Positions 39,325 to 51,597 of a stretch of DNA of 64,000 nt are shown here, in pieces. A model generated the notes under the pieces. It ran no database searches. It had not been told where the DNA came from and worked only from the letters and a program-made list of their open reading frames with translations. The position numbers and the translations under genes are program-made. Origin of the DNA: Phycomyces blakesleeanus NRRL 1555(-) (lineage: Eukaryota > Mucoromycota > Mucoromycetes > Mucorales > Phycomycetaceae); the NCBI RefSeq assembly GCF_001638985.1, contig NW_017265145.1:1218353-1282352 (forward strand), given 5' to 3'. Every line of letters starts with the position of its first letter. Within the stretch, counting starts at the first letter, position 1.

Positions 39325-40133
39325 CTATGATGAATTCATACATGAAATCTTGAATTATACAATTATTATTAAAAGTATCACTGTGATTCTTATTGTGATT
39401 TTAATTTTGGCTTTCATTATTGCTATATTACTATTATGCTTTGTATGATTTATCACTAATTTATACTTAAATACACACGCACATAAATATATATATATAT
39501 TAGATGATAGCCTATTTTATCGCAAGGTTAGGCAATAATCTTTTTTTAGATTGATAGTTAAAGAAAGAGGTACAATTGATAACTGTAAAGAAGGCTACAT
39601 TAATTATATTCATTCATTCATTCATTCAAACATTCATTCATTCATCCATACATAGATACATAGATACATAGATACATAGATACATAGGTACATAGGTACA
39701 TAGGTACATAGGTACATTTATACATAATAGGAATAATATATATACTTGCGTCAAATATTTACTAGTATTCTTATTTTGTGATATGGATTTGTAGACAAAT
39801 ATGGGAGGCCTCGAAGCCATCTTTTTTCCATCTCGTGGTTCTTTTAGCGGAGCTGGGTCTAGTCACCAGATATTGTGACCGTCTTACTCACATTTTATCA
39901 CATATATATATAATTCGATCTTTTGAACAATTCTGTTAATGCTTCTTTTGACAGCTCCTATTACAAAAACGGGAGTATATACATATATACATATATACAT
40001 ATAATTATTGTAAGTGTAATTATAAGTATAAGTATAATTATTCATGTTATTAAAAAGGAACAAAATATCACATCTCTTCCTTCCTTTCTTCTTCTTCTTC
40101 TTATATTTTATTACTCTCTTTTCTATAGCAAAT
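39325..40133. other. Intergenic after VWA8
   Basis: AT-rich 3' flank with tetramer and octamer arrays. No gene was seen. Confidence 0.6.
39610..39716 (+). repeat. ATTC, ATAGATAC and ATAGGTAC arrays
   Basis: A compound microsatellite of three adjoining unit types, with a clear ATAGATAC to ATAGGTAC transition. Confidence 0.88.
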
Positions 40134-42373
40134 ATGCCCAAAGATATCTACTGTCCATATAACAATATAAAAATTAAACAAAAAAGGCCAAAAAGAGCTG
40201 CGTTCCCTACAGGTATTTAAATATATCTTTATAGTTTAATAGCAATAAAAAAAAGAGAAAGAAAAGTGAATAATGAAAACTTGAACCGACTAAATGCCGC
40301 TCGCAACTATTACTACAACAACAAGAATAATAGCAACAATATCAAAAAACAACAACAACAACAATAATAATTAATATTACTATTACTATTACTATTACTA
40401 TTAACAATGACAATATATATTTAAATCGTAGCCACTGTTCAGAATGACAAAATTTCAAAAAGATTTCAGAAAGAAAGCCAAACATGTAAGATATCATTGG
40501 GACAAAGAAAATACAACAAAATATATGTCTTTGATCAACAAGTAACTTGTCTTATTGCCTATTTTATTTTGTTTCTAAACAATAATATTAATAAAATCCA
40601 AGTCAAGAAGTCAATGCAACAAACAAAAAGGTTCACAGACCATCATCAATCTATACGTACTGAAGCACCATTATCGCACACGAGAGGATCTCCTTTTCCT
40701 TTATCCAAAAATACAACCAAGGCCACGACCACGACCACGACCACAATCTCAAACCCAAACCCAAACCCAAACCCAAATAAAAAAACAAATACAAAAACTA
40801 CGACAAATTCACTCAAATCTTCTTCTTACCAACCTACTTTGGCTACTAAAGCATGTGTTCGCACTCCTTCAGCACCACCTCCACCACCTCCTTCTAATTC
40901 TCGTTCTCGTTCTTATCCTTATTCGCATTCGCATTCACATTCTACCTTTGTGCCCTCAAAACGGCATGCATGGTCTGTTTTTGGTTTCAATAGCCCAGAA
41001 GAAGAGTATTCCGAAACCAACAGACGCACTTCAATTCTAAGATCAATTCGTGAGGCTGGTGTCTGCCCTCAAATACCTTCCAAACGAATCAAGCGGCGTC
41101 AAGTAACAAGCCTGTCACAACAGCACCAGCAACGGGAGCCAGAGCAACAACCTTCGCCAATTTCCTCAGTTTCACCAATATTCAAACCAGTAAATTCCTC
41201 AGACAACAAACCTTTACCCTCCCCACAACCATCACCATGCATTGAAAAAGAAAAAGCCCCGCCAATTGATTCACCACTCATAACATCTCCAATCGAACAA
41301 AAAATATTTACAACAGACTACATTAAAACATTGTACACACTCATGACAAACAATGAATCCCAAGAAACTGAATCCCTTAATAATCTTCACCCTCTAACTT
41401 TGTCTTGTGTTGCCACAAAAAAAGAACAAAAAGAAAAACGAGTAGTGAAACTAGAGAAAGAAGAGGAAGAAGAGGAATACGAAGAAGAGGAAGAGGAAGA
41501 AGACAATGAAAAGGATCGTTCGAGGTTGTGTGACGAGTATGATTCTTCATTTACTACTCCAAATAAATTGCATATTCCTCTCCTACATGATGGCCCAGTT
41601 TCAAAACAAATATCTTCCGATAAGAAAGCACTAGAGAGAGAATATTGGCGTCGACAACGTCGAGTATTTCTTCGAACTCGATTTATCACTGACAAAGAAG
41701 CCACTTACATTGCACGAAAAGTCTATCACAATACAACTATATCAAGTAATTACCGTTTTATCACCTCTTTTCTATCAAATATGGCCAACTACCGGACAAA
41801 GTGGCGCAAAGGTCTCAAACGAATTGCCAAGAAGCTTTCAGTGTCAAAAGAACAGGTGGTGAATCCAATTGATCTACCAGTGCTTTACGATATTTCAGAC
41901 CAGGCAAGCATAATACATATGAATATGAATATGAATATGAATATGAATACATATATGTATATGTATATGTATGTGTATGTGTACATACAGACATATTCTC
42001 CCTCTCTTTCTTTCTCTCTTTCTCTCTTTACCTCTTTACCTCTCGTCTATTCTTACTATTATTTATTATTCTTGCTTATTTATATATATATTCCTGCGTA
42101 TAATTATTGTAGATTGATCATTCAATGCTAGATTCTATTTGGAAATACTGGATCACAGACCCGTATGTCGACCCTGATTTATTTTACTCCAATAATGATT
42201 CTGTGGCCAGACTAGCAGCAATCACAGTTTGCGCAGTGTATTTCACTCTGCGTGTTATGCATGGACACATGAAAGAAGGACAATATCGAAAGGCCCTTAG
42301 AGAACTTGACAGCTTTGGAATGACATGCAGTATTAGTTTGCCAGACCCAACACTAAATGAAGAACAATATTAA
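40134..42373 (+). CDS. Unrecognised acidic, low-complexity protein
   Basis: Not recognised. A three-exon model, 40134-40212, 40432-41903 and 42113-42373, gives 603 residues with matching phases. A 66-bp stretch at 40542-40607 looks like an extra in-frame intron, which would make it 581. The N-terminus is basic (PKDIYCPYNN). The first half is low complexity: Thr runs, NPNP repeats, six prolines, Ser/Arg. A Glu run lies near residues 420-440. The last 200 residues look ordered: EREYWRRQRRVFLRTRFITD, YRFITSFLSNMANYRTKWRK, SMLDSIWKYWITDPYVDPDL, then a hydrophobic helix SVARLAAITVCAVYFTLRV. The final intron has a GC donor (CAG|GCAAGC) and carries ATGAAT repeats. It could be a lineage-specific regulator; no function is proposed. 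Confidence 0.6.
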
Positions 42374-42603
42374 TCTATCAATCAATCAAGCAAAAATCCC
42401 ATCAAACGATCGATATATCACTTCACATACATCACATACATCACGCATGCACTCACTTACATACGCACTCAACAACTCAGTCAACCAACTAATTACCCAT
42501 CAAATCAACAAGACCCATCACAGTAACAACCATAAAAAAGTATTCAAGAAAATTAACATCATATTTCATAGAAGTATATTTTCTTTACACCAACTGAACC
42601 AAG

Positions 42604-42636
42604 CACACGCACACGCACACGCACACGCACACGCAT
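42604..42636 (+). repeat. (CACACG)n microsatellite
   Basis: About five units of CACACG lie between the unrecognised gene and the GEP4 end. Confidence 0.85.
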
Positions 42637-42895
42637 AAAGCATAAAGCAAGAAATGTTTTGCTTAGTAATGAGTTACATTTATACTATTGATACTACAGA
42701 CATCGAACATTTATGCTATTAAATGTATACTCAAGCTATTCCTTTTAACGTCCTCCTCCTCCTTTCCTACAACTACAACACCACCGTTACTACCATTAGC
42801 ATATTCAAATCCGAGTTCAAATTCACCTAAAACACAATTATATTTGCATGTATCTTTCTTGTTTTATACACTCATACATTTTCTATATATATATT

Positions 42896-43036
<141 letters not shown>

Positions 43037-43067
43037 ATATATACTCTCATTACTTTATTTTTTACTT

Positions 43068-44155
43068 TTATTTTATAAATAAATTCTTGTCTTTTGTTGT
43101 CTGAATTATCGGATGTTCTGGTGCTTGGACACCCATCATTTGTAAGAATTTAATCAAACGATACTCCATCCTTCGAAGCTATGTGTATATATTATAGAAG
43201 TAAGATAAAATAAATATCAATTCGATAATAAATTGATCCAAGATCTTGATTAATTATATTTACCAAAGCAGCAGCCTTGTTGTCACCTTGTTCAGTAACT
43301 ATCTTGCTTGTCCATATTGTGAGGTTTCCGTTGATATTTCCAAATAGGACATCTGTAAAGATTCTGTCACCAACAAATACAGTTTGCCTAGGAGATGTTT
43401 GGCCAAAATGCTTTTGTAACTCCCTGCCACCCAAAGGCTTCTTTTCTGAATGTCGTAAGACAGGTACTCCTAATGATTGTTCCAACTTTTTGGCCTGTAT
43501 TTTGTTTTATAAAACGGATATATTTATGTTTATATTCCATACTTATACTTGTATTTATATGCACACAGAGACGAAATGCGAAATTCGAAAGACTTGTAAA
43601 TATCAAGCTGTAAACCTGAATGTAAGTATAAAAGCAAATCATTCTACTTATCTGTGTAATCCTTGTCATCATTTGTTCCAGCAGAATTTGATACAATAGC
43701 TACGTTATCAACTCCAAAAGTATTTTTGCATTCAATCCAGGCTTCCTAAGAATCATAAGCTCAACAAAATCCAGCCAACATTTATTTATTTATTTATTTA
43801 TTTATGCTTAAGTTTGATATCTAAAAGCATTTAAAATACAAAAAGGTCACAAATTCTAATACCTCAAAAGGCTGATGAATTTGAGAGACATACGGAGCAG
43901 TCAAACAATTGTCCTTGTCAAATCCAATAGCTTGCACACCGCCCTTTCCTTTTAAAGTTCCAAAATTGATGTTGCGTACATCTGGATGGAAACCAAACCA
44001 AACCAAACCAAAGCAGTCCATTAAGCTCAATGTAACATTATATTCACATGTCGCTTAATTTTACCATTAACAATGATGTGAGGAATAGCTAGACTAGGAT
44101 TCCAAATGACTCGGAATGCATTAACAATTCCTGAGATGTTGAAACTTTGTACCAT
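43068..44155 (-). CDS. GEP4: GEP4 mitochondrial PGP phosphatase
   Basis: HAD-family phosphatidylglycerophosphatase that makes phosphatidylglycerol in the cardiolipin pathway at the mitochondrial inner membrane. Minus-strand exons: 44155-44065, 43981-43863, 43745-about 43648, 43494-43264, 43178-43068. The N-terminus MVQSFNISGIVNAFRVIWNP matches the yeast Gep4 start. HAD motif I is GFDKDNCLTAP, motif II is IVSNSAGTNDDKDY, then LGVPVLRHSEKKP and VGDRIFTDVLFGN. Odd: exon 3 to exon 4 does not join in frame with GT-AG sites. The only donor (GATAA|GTAGAA) leaves two bases, while exon 4 starts AKKLEQ in phase 0. A lost base, a non-canonical site or a pseudogene would explain it. All motifs are otherwise intact. 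Confidence 0.85.
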
Positions 44156-44765
44156 TATTTGTTTATTTTTAACAGATAAAGAAAAACAAGTGCGACAAAA
44201 GAAACAGGGAATAATAAAAGAGTATTTGACAGTCCCATTGGATATAGATTTCTTTTTTGAACCTAAACGAATGTATTATAGATTTGCTACTATAAATTTG
44301 TATAATAAAGAGACTACTTCAAAGCCTTTGATTCTATAATCAATTCTTATAATCGTCGTAGATTTTTAAATTATCATTTTTTCTATACAATTCTTTAATT
44401 AACATTAATTAGTATTTTGTATATATTTCTATTGAATGTGTAGATAACGCTGATCATTAATAAAGCACATACATATATTTCTCTGTCCATCTTGGTGCAC
44501 AACAATGTATCCTTGTACATTTATCACTTATTTCTTTTGCAGTTGTGCAAGTGTGACTTTGTAATTAAACATTCTCCCCCTCTGTGCACTTGAGATAAGA
44601 GAGAGAGAGAGAGAAGGGAAGGGGTAGGGGTAGGGGATCGAAAGAGAAAGATTGAGAACAAAATAATACTTTAGAGGGAAAGAAAAAATTCGAAAAAGGT
44701 GTAACAATTTATTTTACTCTATTTTCTTTATTTTCTTTTTGGAACGTAACATTTTGTCAAAGGCA
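44156..44765. other. Divergent promoter region GEP4/KDSR
   Basis: AT-rich spacer with a GA run near 44596-44640. An open frame at 44106-44339 is antisense to GEP4 exon 1 and then AT-rich. No feature was recognised. Confidence 0.5.
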
Positions 44766-45023
44766 ATGAGTTTACCTTCATGGGCAGTGGCCGTCATCAC
44801 AATCGGTGCAGCAGCCATCTTGGCTGTTTCTATTGATTACCTCATTTCTCTTTTGACTCGCGAGTCATTCAACCCAGCCGGAAGAAATTGCTTTATTACG
44901 GGTGGGAGTTCTGGGCTTGGAAAGGCACTGGCCGAAGAACTTGTCAAAGGAGGAGCAGATGTTTGTATTGTTGCACGACGTACTGAAGAGCTTGAGAAGG
45001 CAGTTAAAGAAATAGAGGTATGC

Positions 45024-45072
<49 letters not shown>

Positions 45073-46513
45073 GTAATAATAACATTAAGCATTATGTATT
45101 CAATATATATATATACATATTGTGTGTGTATTTTATATCTTTGGTAGACTTACAAAAAGTCACCTACACAAAAAGTTATGTTTGTCAGTGCGGATGTTAC
45201 TTCAAAGCAAGACATGCTGCGTGCCTTTGACACAGCTGAAGTAAAGATGGGAAGAAATCCTGACTTTGTATGCTGCTGTGCAGGTTAGTTTACATATACA
45301 GAACTCGAATTGGATAGAAATGGTAATAATGAGTATATAATCTGTCAATGTTTATTATTCAAAGGTGCATCGTACCCAAAGTTCTTCCTTGACAGTACAC
45401 TGGATGAAGTTGATCATCTAATCAATCTGAATTATCTGGGACAAGCTTATGCTGCACATGTAAGTATCAAACACATATTATACACATGGGTTTTGTGTGC
45501 ATTGGACTTTAAATATCAAGATGTATTGTATACGTTGACTAAGAAGAATTGCTCTTCTAGCAAGCTGCTTTTCGTATGAGAGATTCAAAAGTTGAAAATG
45601 GAAAGATCGTGTTTGTCTCGTCAATGCTGGGAATTTTAAGTTTTGCTGGCTATGCAACCTATTCTCCTACAAAATATGCTATTCGTGGCTTGGCAGATAC
45701 CCTCCGTAATGAATTAAAGCAGTATGGGATTGGCGTACATATATTTTTCCCTGGTGGTATTGAATCTCCCGGATTTGACACCGAGGTAAGAAATTATCAA
45801 AATACAGACAGAGAAAAGAATTAATGAATGAATGAATGGAAAATCTAATATGTTTTCCTAATTAGAACCTGACCAAACCCGAGGTAACCAAGGCTATTGA
45901 AGGCGCTAATACTCCCCAGACTTCCAAAGAATGCGCAAAATCATTAATGAAAGGTTTGAAATGTTTTTTTATTACAATTACTATTATAATGAAAAGGGAA
46001 AGGGAACTTTGTTCAGCTATAGATAATATAAATTATATAAATATTAAAATTCGCATATTTGTTGTTGTTGTTGTTGTGACAGGATTGCACACTGGAAATT
46101 ATATGATCATGACAGACTTTATTGGAGAGATTCTCAGGGCAGTTTCAAGAGGTAATACACAAGATAAGAATAATGACAAACAATCACACACACGTGTGTG
46201 TATGCATATAGTCATAAAAAGGGAACCAGTCAATAAACCAAAGGAAACGAGGATGATATTCTTACTCTTTTTTATTTTATTCTCTTCTGGCTATTCTAAA
46301 ACAAAATATTTCTATTCTAGGTGTTTCTCCTTCAAACAACTTTATTTTGGATAGTATTCTTTCTATAATTGGACAGGTAACATAAAAATATTGAGTTTGT
46401 GTAGTGGTTTTTTGAATTAATTAACATTTTTATATCTATAGCCGATTGCCTCTGGATATGCTATTTATATGGACTATCTGGTCAAGTCTTTGAATAAACC
46501 AAAGACCAAGTAA
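44766..46513 (+). CDS. TSC10: 3-ketodihydrosphingosine reductase
   Basis: KDSR/Tsc10 reduces 3-ketodihydrosphingosine to dihydrosphingosine with NADPH in sphingolipid synthesis at the ER membrane. Eight exons: 44766-45017, 45148-45283, 45365-45459, 45561-45785, 45866-45953, 46083-46151, 46321-46376, 46442-46513; 330 residues, phases closing to TAA. The start MSLPSWAVAVITIGAAA gives an N-terminal membrane helix (about 7-30). The SDR fold follows: nucleotide-binding FITGGSSGLGKALAEEL, CCCAGASYPK, NLNYLGQAYAA, catalytic Ser in FVSSMLGILSF and the Tyr/Lys pair in YSPTKYAIRG. A hydrophobic C-terminal part (NNFILDSILSIIGQPIASGY) suggests a second membrane contact. Intron 1 holds an AAT array and exon 5 uses a weak GTTTGA donor. 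Confidence 0.95.
45024..45072 (+). repeat. (AAT)n array in KDSR intron 1
   Basis: About 16 AAT units directly after the intron donor. Confidence 0.92.
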
Positions 46514-47374
46514 CTCTTATATATGTACTATAAAATAATAATAATTAAAGTTAAATATAAATTATATTAAAAAGGCAAACAAAAAAAAGTTTAGTTCAAT
46601 CACAAATTTCTTGGATCAAAGTAACAAAAAATGATCCTCGCTACTACCTTTACTAGAATTTATTGCGTTTATTTGTGTATTTTTCTCTCTCTCTTTCTTT
46701 TAAGAGAAAGCAACTAGCCTCAAACAATAAGGGATAAAGAAAAAAGAAAATATGGTTTTTTTTGTCAATTGTCCTTTTTGTTAAAGAATGTGTTGTTTGT
46801 GAACTATATCTAGGGACCACAATTCCAGTGTGTGGTCAGTACAATGCATGAGGGCGGAAAATTCCATAAATATATATATTTATTCATCTTGCTGTACTGC
46901 ATTGTAAATAGATCAGCAACATTAGCCACAACAAGTCTCTTGACATATTAGCCTTTACACCCATTACCCGTACCACTGAGGCAGTGTCCGCTTTGCACTA
47001 AACCCGTTCTTTCCTAAAAAGAAGAAACAACAAAACTCAGTCTGCCTTTTGGGTTTTTATTTAAACCGAAAATAATACAAATTTGCATGTTGTGTTTATT
47101 TATATATATAGGAAGTCAGTTCATCTGTACACAAACGCATACACAGATTTGGTATGTTGTATTTGATATTTAGATCTAACAGAATAAAATAAAATGTATT
47201 AAATTCTCTGATGTAGTTTACATACTATCCTTTCTTTTATACTTTGGTTTTTTAAGTGTTACTTGGCACATTAATCTCATGACAGTAATCTTATGTATGT
47301 ATATATATATATTACGTCTTTAATTTAATAAGCATTCCAATGCACACAATGCGCTATCCAAAATGAAACTTCGC
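46514..47374. other. Intergenic before the transposon region
   Basis: AT-rich with no recognised gene; it marks the boundary between the gene-dense part and the transposon-rich part. Confidence 0.5.
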
Positions 47375-47425
47375 TAATTATTCGGGCAAGACACTTTTCC
47401 TCTTGGGCACAACGTTTCTCTGGAG
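47375..47425 (+). repeat. MULE inverted repeat, left
   Basis: Partner of 53294-53346 in inverse orientation; 18 bases are perfectly shared within about 51 aligned bases. Confidence 0.7.
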
Positions 47426-47690
47426 CACTACGTTTATTGGACCTCCGCACTTTAGCATTTACCAGTCTCATAAAGAGGGACTTGTCCGTCATCCAGCAAT
47501 CTTATCTGGTCCCTGACCACCCAAAGTAGTTTGTATGAGTAAAATCAATTTATTAAAATATAAATAATTTTATTCATGAACAAATTATTTCTTTATTTAA
47601 TATATTCGAATTCCTAGCTGTATTTGAGTAGCAATTCTGTTAAAAGTTTTATTTTTTTATAGCAGTGTATACAAAATATACAATTTGTAA

Positions 47691-47715
47691 ATGTTGTGTC
47701 CGAGAGACACAACAT
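47691..47715. repeat. Perfect 10-bp hairpin, 5-base loop
   Basis: ATGTTGTGTC and its complement surround CGAGA. It lies inside the MULE bounds, outside the coding remains. Meaning unknown. Confidence 0.7.
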
Positions 47716-50223
47716 CGTGTCCCAAACACGACTAATTTGGTTCCCGTCAACAAATCACATACCTATGGTTGCTGACAAGTCATACTTTCACGATTTAACT
47801 TGAGACATAAATCATATATTTTCATTTTGTGTGATTTAAGTGGAAAAGATTATAAACCATGTAATTTGCATCTTTTTTCAAAAACTTTCATAATGGATAT
47901 AAAGGTAATGCAGCCTCTTATGCCTAAGAAAGTTTGCATTATAGTTAAGCTAATATATCTTTACAAAATTCATGTTTTTGTTTTTATTTCTTCTGTAAAA
48001 ACTCTTTATTATTTCCTTACAACATGTACATGAGATATTTTATCAAAGATACAAAAAAATAAAAAAAAATATTCACAAAAGGCCAAAAAAAAGTCTCTAA
48101 TTACATATATTCAAATAGCATATAAATTCAGTAAAAGTTTCATAGAAAACAAATGAGAAAAAAGTGATTCTACAAGCAAATACAATATTTTCTTTTATTG
48201 AGAAAGTGCAAATTTTTGAGATATTATGTTAGTATTCTCATGATCAAGATATTCAATTCAACCAAAACTTCTAACACACAATTATATCTATATACTACTT
48301 GGATCCAAAGTTATAGAGAGCCAACACTTGAATTTATAAAATAGATAGATAGAAATGCATAAGATAAGATATCTGAAGATAGTTTGGTTAAATCTATGTA
48401 ACACTATTCGACATTTAGGCTTTTTAATTTGCTGGATATAAGTGTAACTCGAAGGGTAAAGTACTTCCCACAAATGATTTCTATGAAAAAACAGAGAGGA
48501 GAGTCATTTAACTCTCAAGTGATAGATAGTTTATGTGGACGCAAAGAAACAGATTGATAAGATTTATAAAGGTTTAAACAAGATTGTCTAGCTAATAAAA
48601 TATAATAAAAGAAAAGAAAAATAGGAGAAAAAAATAGATTATTTTATAGTGAGATCAATAGGTCCCTCTTGATTGGAAAGGAAAGAGAGCGTGTCATTTC
48701 TGTAATCATACTTATTGAACTCTTTAAACTTGTTCCAGTAAGTATCAAAGCTGTTGGGAATCTGGTTTCTGACACAGCCCAAAAGGAATAACTTAGGAAT
48801 AATTGGTTATTTTCTTGAGATATTGTGGAAAAGGTTTACTGTTGTCCAGTCGTTATTGTTAACATGATTAAAAATCAGAGATTGTTGCTGTTTTGAGATG
48901 TTTTTGGGATGAGCAAAGGGAAGGAACGACACAGAAGTGGTGTTGGGGCTATCTGAGTAGGCACAGACTGGTCGTATATATGTGTCTGAAGCTAGTTGAG
49001 CACAGTCGGATGTATTAAAACACATACTAGCATCTAAACATGCTGGGATGAAGTTGGTGTTGGTGTTGTTATTGTTGATGCAAAGATCAAAACCATGTTT
49101 TATGATGTCTTTTAATTATTTAATATCAGTTCCAAATTTATTTGCATATGTCTTCTTGTATTTTGGCAAGACAGAAATCATATCTCTTTTTACAAGAGGG
49201 AATTTGTTTTGATCTTTATAGATCAAGTGGGCAAGTACCCAAAAACCATGCCGCCCATCAGCAGTCAGGTTAAACCCACCCTTAACAACACCGACTATCT
49301 CATGAGAGACAGGAAAACCGGGCTGGAATTTAACTCTCTTGCCAACAGAGGTGCGCTTATCATACTGGTAATCTTCTAGAGCAGTGGCAGGTCTTATCAA
49401 CACATTTTTTTGGGGGACAGAAACTAAAAAGCATATAAGTATAAGAAGATATTTCTCTTTATGGATTCAATCACACTGTAAAATAAGAAAGCATATTACC
49501 CGGGTCGAGAGGCTCTTGTTTGCTTTTGTTTTGTTTTTTGTGTAGCTACAGGATTTCCTTCTCTCATTCTGGGTCTCAACCTAGCCATTGCCTTAAGGCC
49601 AGCCTAGTATTTCAAGATACATATCAATAATTTGTTACGTTATTTTTTTATCTTACATGACCAGACGAAACACTGATCTTCCTCCAGTTTTCCTAACCAA
49701 ATTATTTGGGGAGGTACGTTAGACATGCACTATCATTCCATTTGTCAGGGTACTTGATTTTTTCTAGGTCTTGAAAGTTAACCGAAGGGTTCCCAGCTTT
49801 GCCTTCGAATTCAGAAGTAACATTTTTGATCTTATTCAAGAGTTTAGCTACTTGCTTGCTACTCTCACAGGAGCGAAAAAGTGTCTCAAGTTTAAATCTC
49901 CTCTATTCACACTTCTGATTTTTTATCAACTCTGATTGTTTCTTCGAGAGTATTTTTGACCTGTTTCGCCATTCTAGGTTCAATCAGCCACATTTCAGGA
50001 ATATCGGAAATACATATTTCCCTTCCAGCAGGCAAACAATGGCAGCAAGGTAAACTATATTGAAGCTTGTTCATACATTTGCAATAAGTACTGCTGCCAC
50101 ACATAATCCGAATCTCCTGGTCTACCAAAAGTAAAGCTCACTTTGACACCTTCATGAGTAGCTTGGATGAAAGATTGTTTTGTCTAACAAGAGGGTCAAT
50201 CGTCATAGATTCTCTTATCTCTA

Positions 50224-51597
50224 CACTCGAGTGTAATAGGTCATTGGACGGTCTTCTAATTTTCAAAATTATTTTTCAAGCATATTATGGACGATATTTT
50301 CTTTTCAATAATGTTGATAATAAAATGTGCTCAGAATAAAGCAAAACTTAGAGAAAACATAGTTTATTATATATATATTTAAGAGAAAATGTATGAGCTC
50401 TAGTAATGAGTTGTGTCACCACATCTCTTGATTACTTCTTTAAGCCTATCTGGCATGCTGGCTACCAAAGTTTCCAGAACTTGAAGTGGTATCTCCAACC
50501 ATGTCTTGTGGATTACCGCTTCAAGTTCTTCCACATTGGTTACTTGTGCTCTATTCTTGTGAAGTTTCCTCGCAAGATGAGCCCAAATATGCTCGATAGG
50601 ATTAAGATCTGGGCTCTGGGCAGACCAAAAATCAAAGCTATCTATTAGACACATCTCTTTTTTATACCATGTGGCATAAGCGCCCGTGTGGCATGGTGCA
50701 CCATCCTCTTGGAGCAAAAACTGTTTGTTATATCCCTGGACAGTTCCTCGTACCAGGGAAGAAAGTACTGAGCCAAACAGTCGATGTACTTGTCTTGATC
50801 AATGTTTCCTTTCAATGTTACCAAGGGGCCAAGACCCCCACCCCAGAAACAACCCCAAATCATAACAGAACCCTTACCAAACTTGTATGTTTGGACAATA
50901 TGGTTCTTGTCAAACATCTTGCCAGTCTTTCTGATGACTCTGACTCTTCCATAATTGCCAACTACTATGAATCTGGACTCGTCTGACCAGACAACTGACT
51001 TCCACTGCTCAATGGTCCAATTCACTTTGTCAAGGCACCATTTCAGCCTGTTTTCCTTCTGTTTCTCGGTCAACCCTGGCTTGCAAGCTGCTGAGTGAGA
51101 ACTAAAGCCAAGAAGTTTCATGTTCTTACGGAATGTAGTCATGCAGATAGAGATTCCCACATCAACTAATCTCTGATGCTGAGCCACAATTGACACGAAT
51201 AGCTCACTGTGAAATGAGTGCACCATTGCAGATTGTGTTCTCTTTGTAACCTTTGGTTCCCTTTCTAGGCGTGTCAAAGGCTTGGAAACACCTTTATCTC
51301 TGAAGGCTTTCACTACATTTCCAACAGTGCTCTTTGGAATGTCAAGGGCTTTAGAGATTTCTCCATATGTAGCGTCCTTCTCCCATTGACATATAATTTG
51401 GTCCCTAATAAACGCATCTAACTCTTGTCTTCTGGGTTTTGTGATGCTAGAAGTTGGTGGAGTCATTTTGTGCTTTTGTTTTATTTGTTTAAGAGTTTTT
51501 AATGGTTTTACAAAGAAAAGAGTATTTTGATAATGCATAAAAAAAATCAAAAAATCAAAAAATCTGTGACCGCCTAATGACCTATTACACTCGAGTG
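50224..51597 (-). mobile_element. Complete Tc1-like element nested in MULE
   Basis: A 1374-bp element. Its inverted ends match over about 30 bp, beginning CACTCGAGTGTAATAGGTCA at each end with two or three mismatches further in. TA lies on both sides (50222-50223 and 51598-51599). The very end is a palindrome (CACTCGAGTG). The insert sits in the MULE coding frame: removing it with one TA copy joins the two halves in frame. Its sharp ends and mostly intact gene mean it is younger than its host. Confidence 0.92.
50400..51466 (-). pseudogene. Tc1 transposase, one frameshift, DD36E
   Basis: Tc1-type transposase starting MTPPTSSITKPRRQELDAFI at 51466, about 355 residues if one base is restored. 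Helix-turn-helix regions include GEISKALDIPKSTVGNVVKA. Catalytic residues: Asp in SVVWSDESRF, Asp in LLQEDGAPCHT, Glu in SPDLNPIEHIW. The gap between the second Asp and the Glu is 36 residues, not the usual 34 of Tc1. One frameshift lies near 50727-50737: the first frame reads SRDITNSF where the continuing frame needs YNKQF, consistent with loss of one G in a G run. No internal stop is seen in either half, so this copy died recently. Confidence 0.9.

Noticed and set aside
44837..45092. Antisense poly-Leu and poly-Ile frames
   Set aside because: They are the complement of the AAT array in KDSR intron 1 and of KDSR exon 1.
47691..47715. TGTTGTGTC/GACACAACA palindrome as an LTR-LTR junction
   Set aside because: No reverse transcriptase, gag or second LTR copy was seen; it is kept only as a hairpin.
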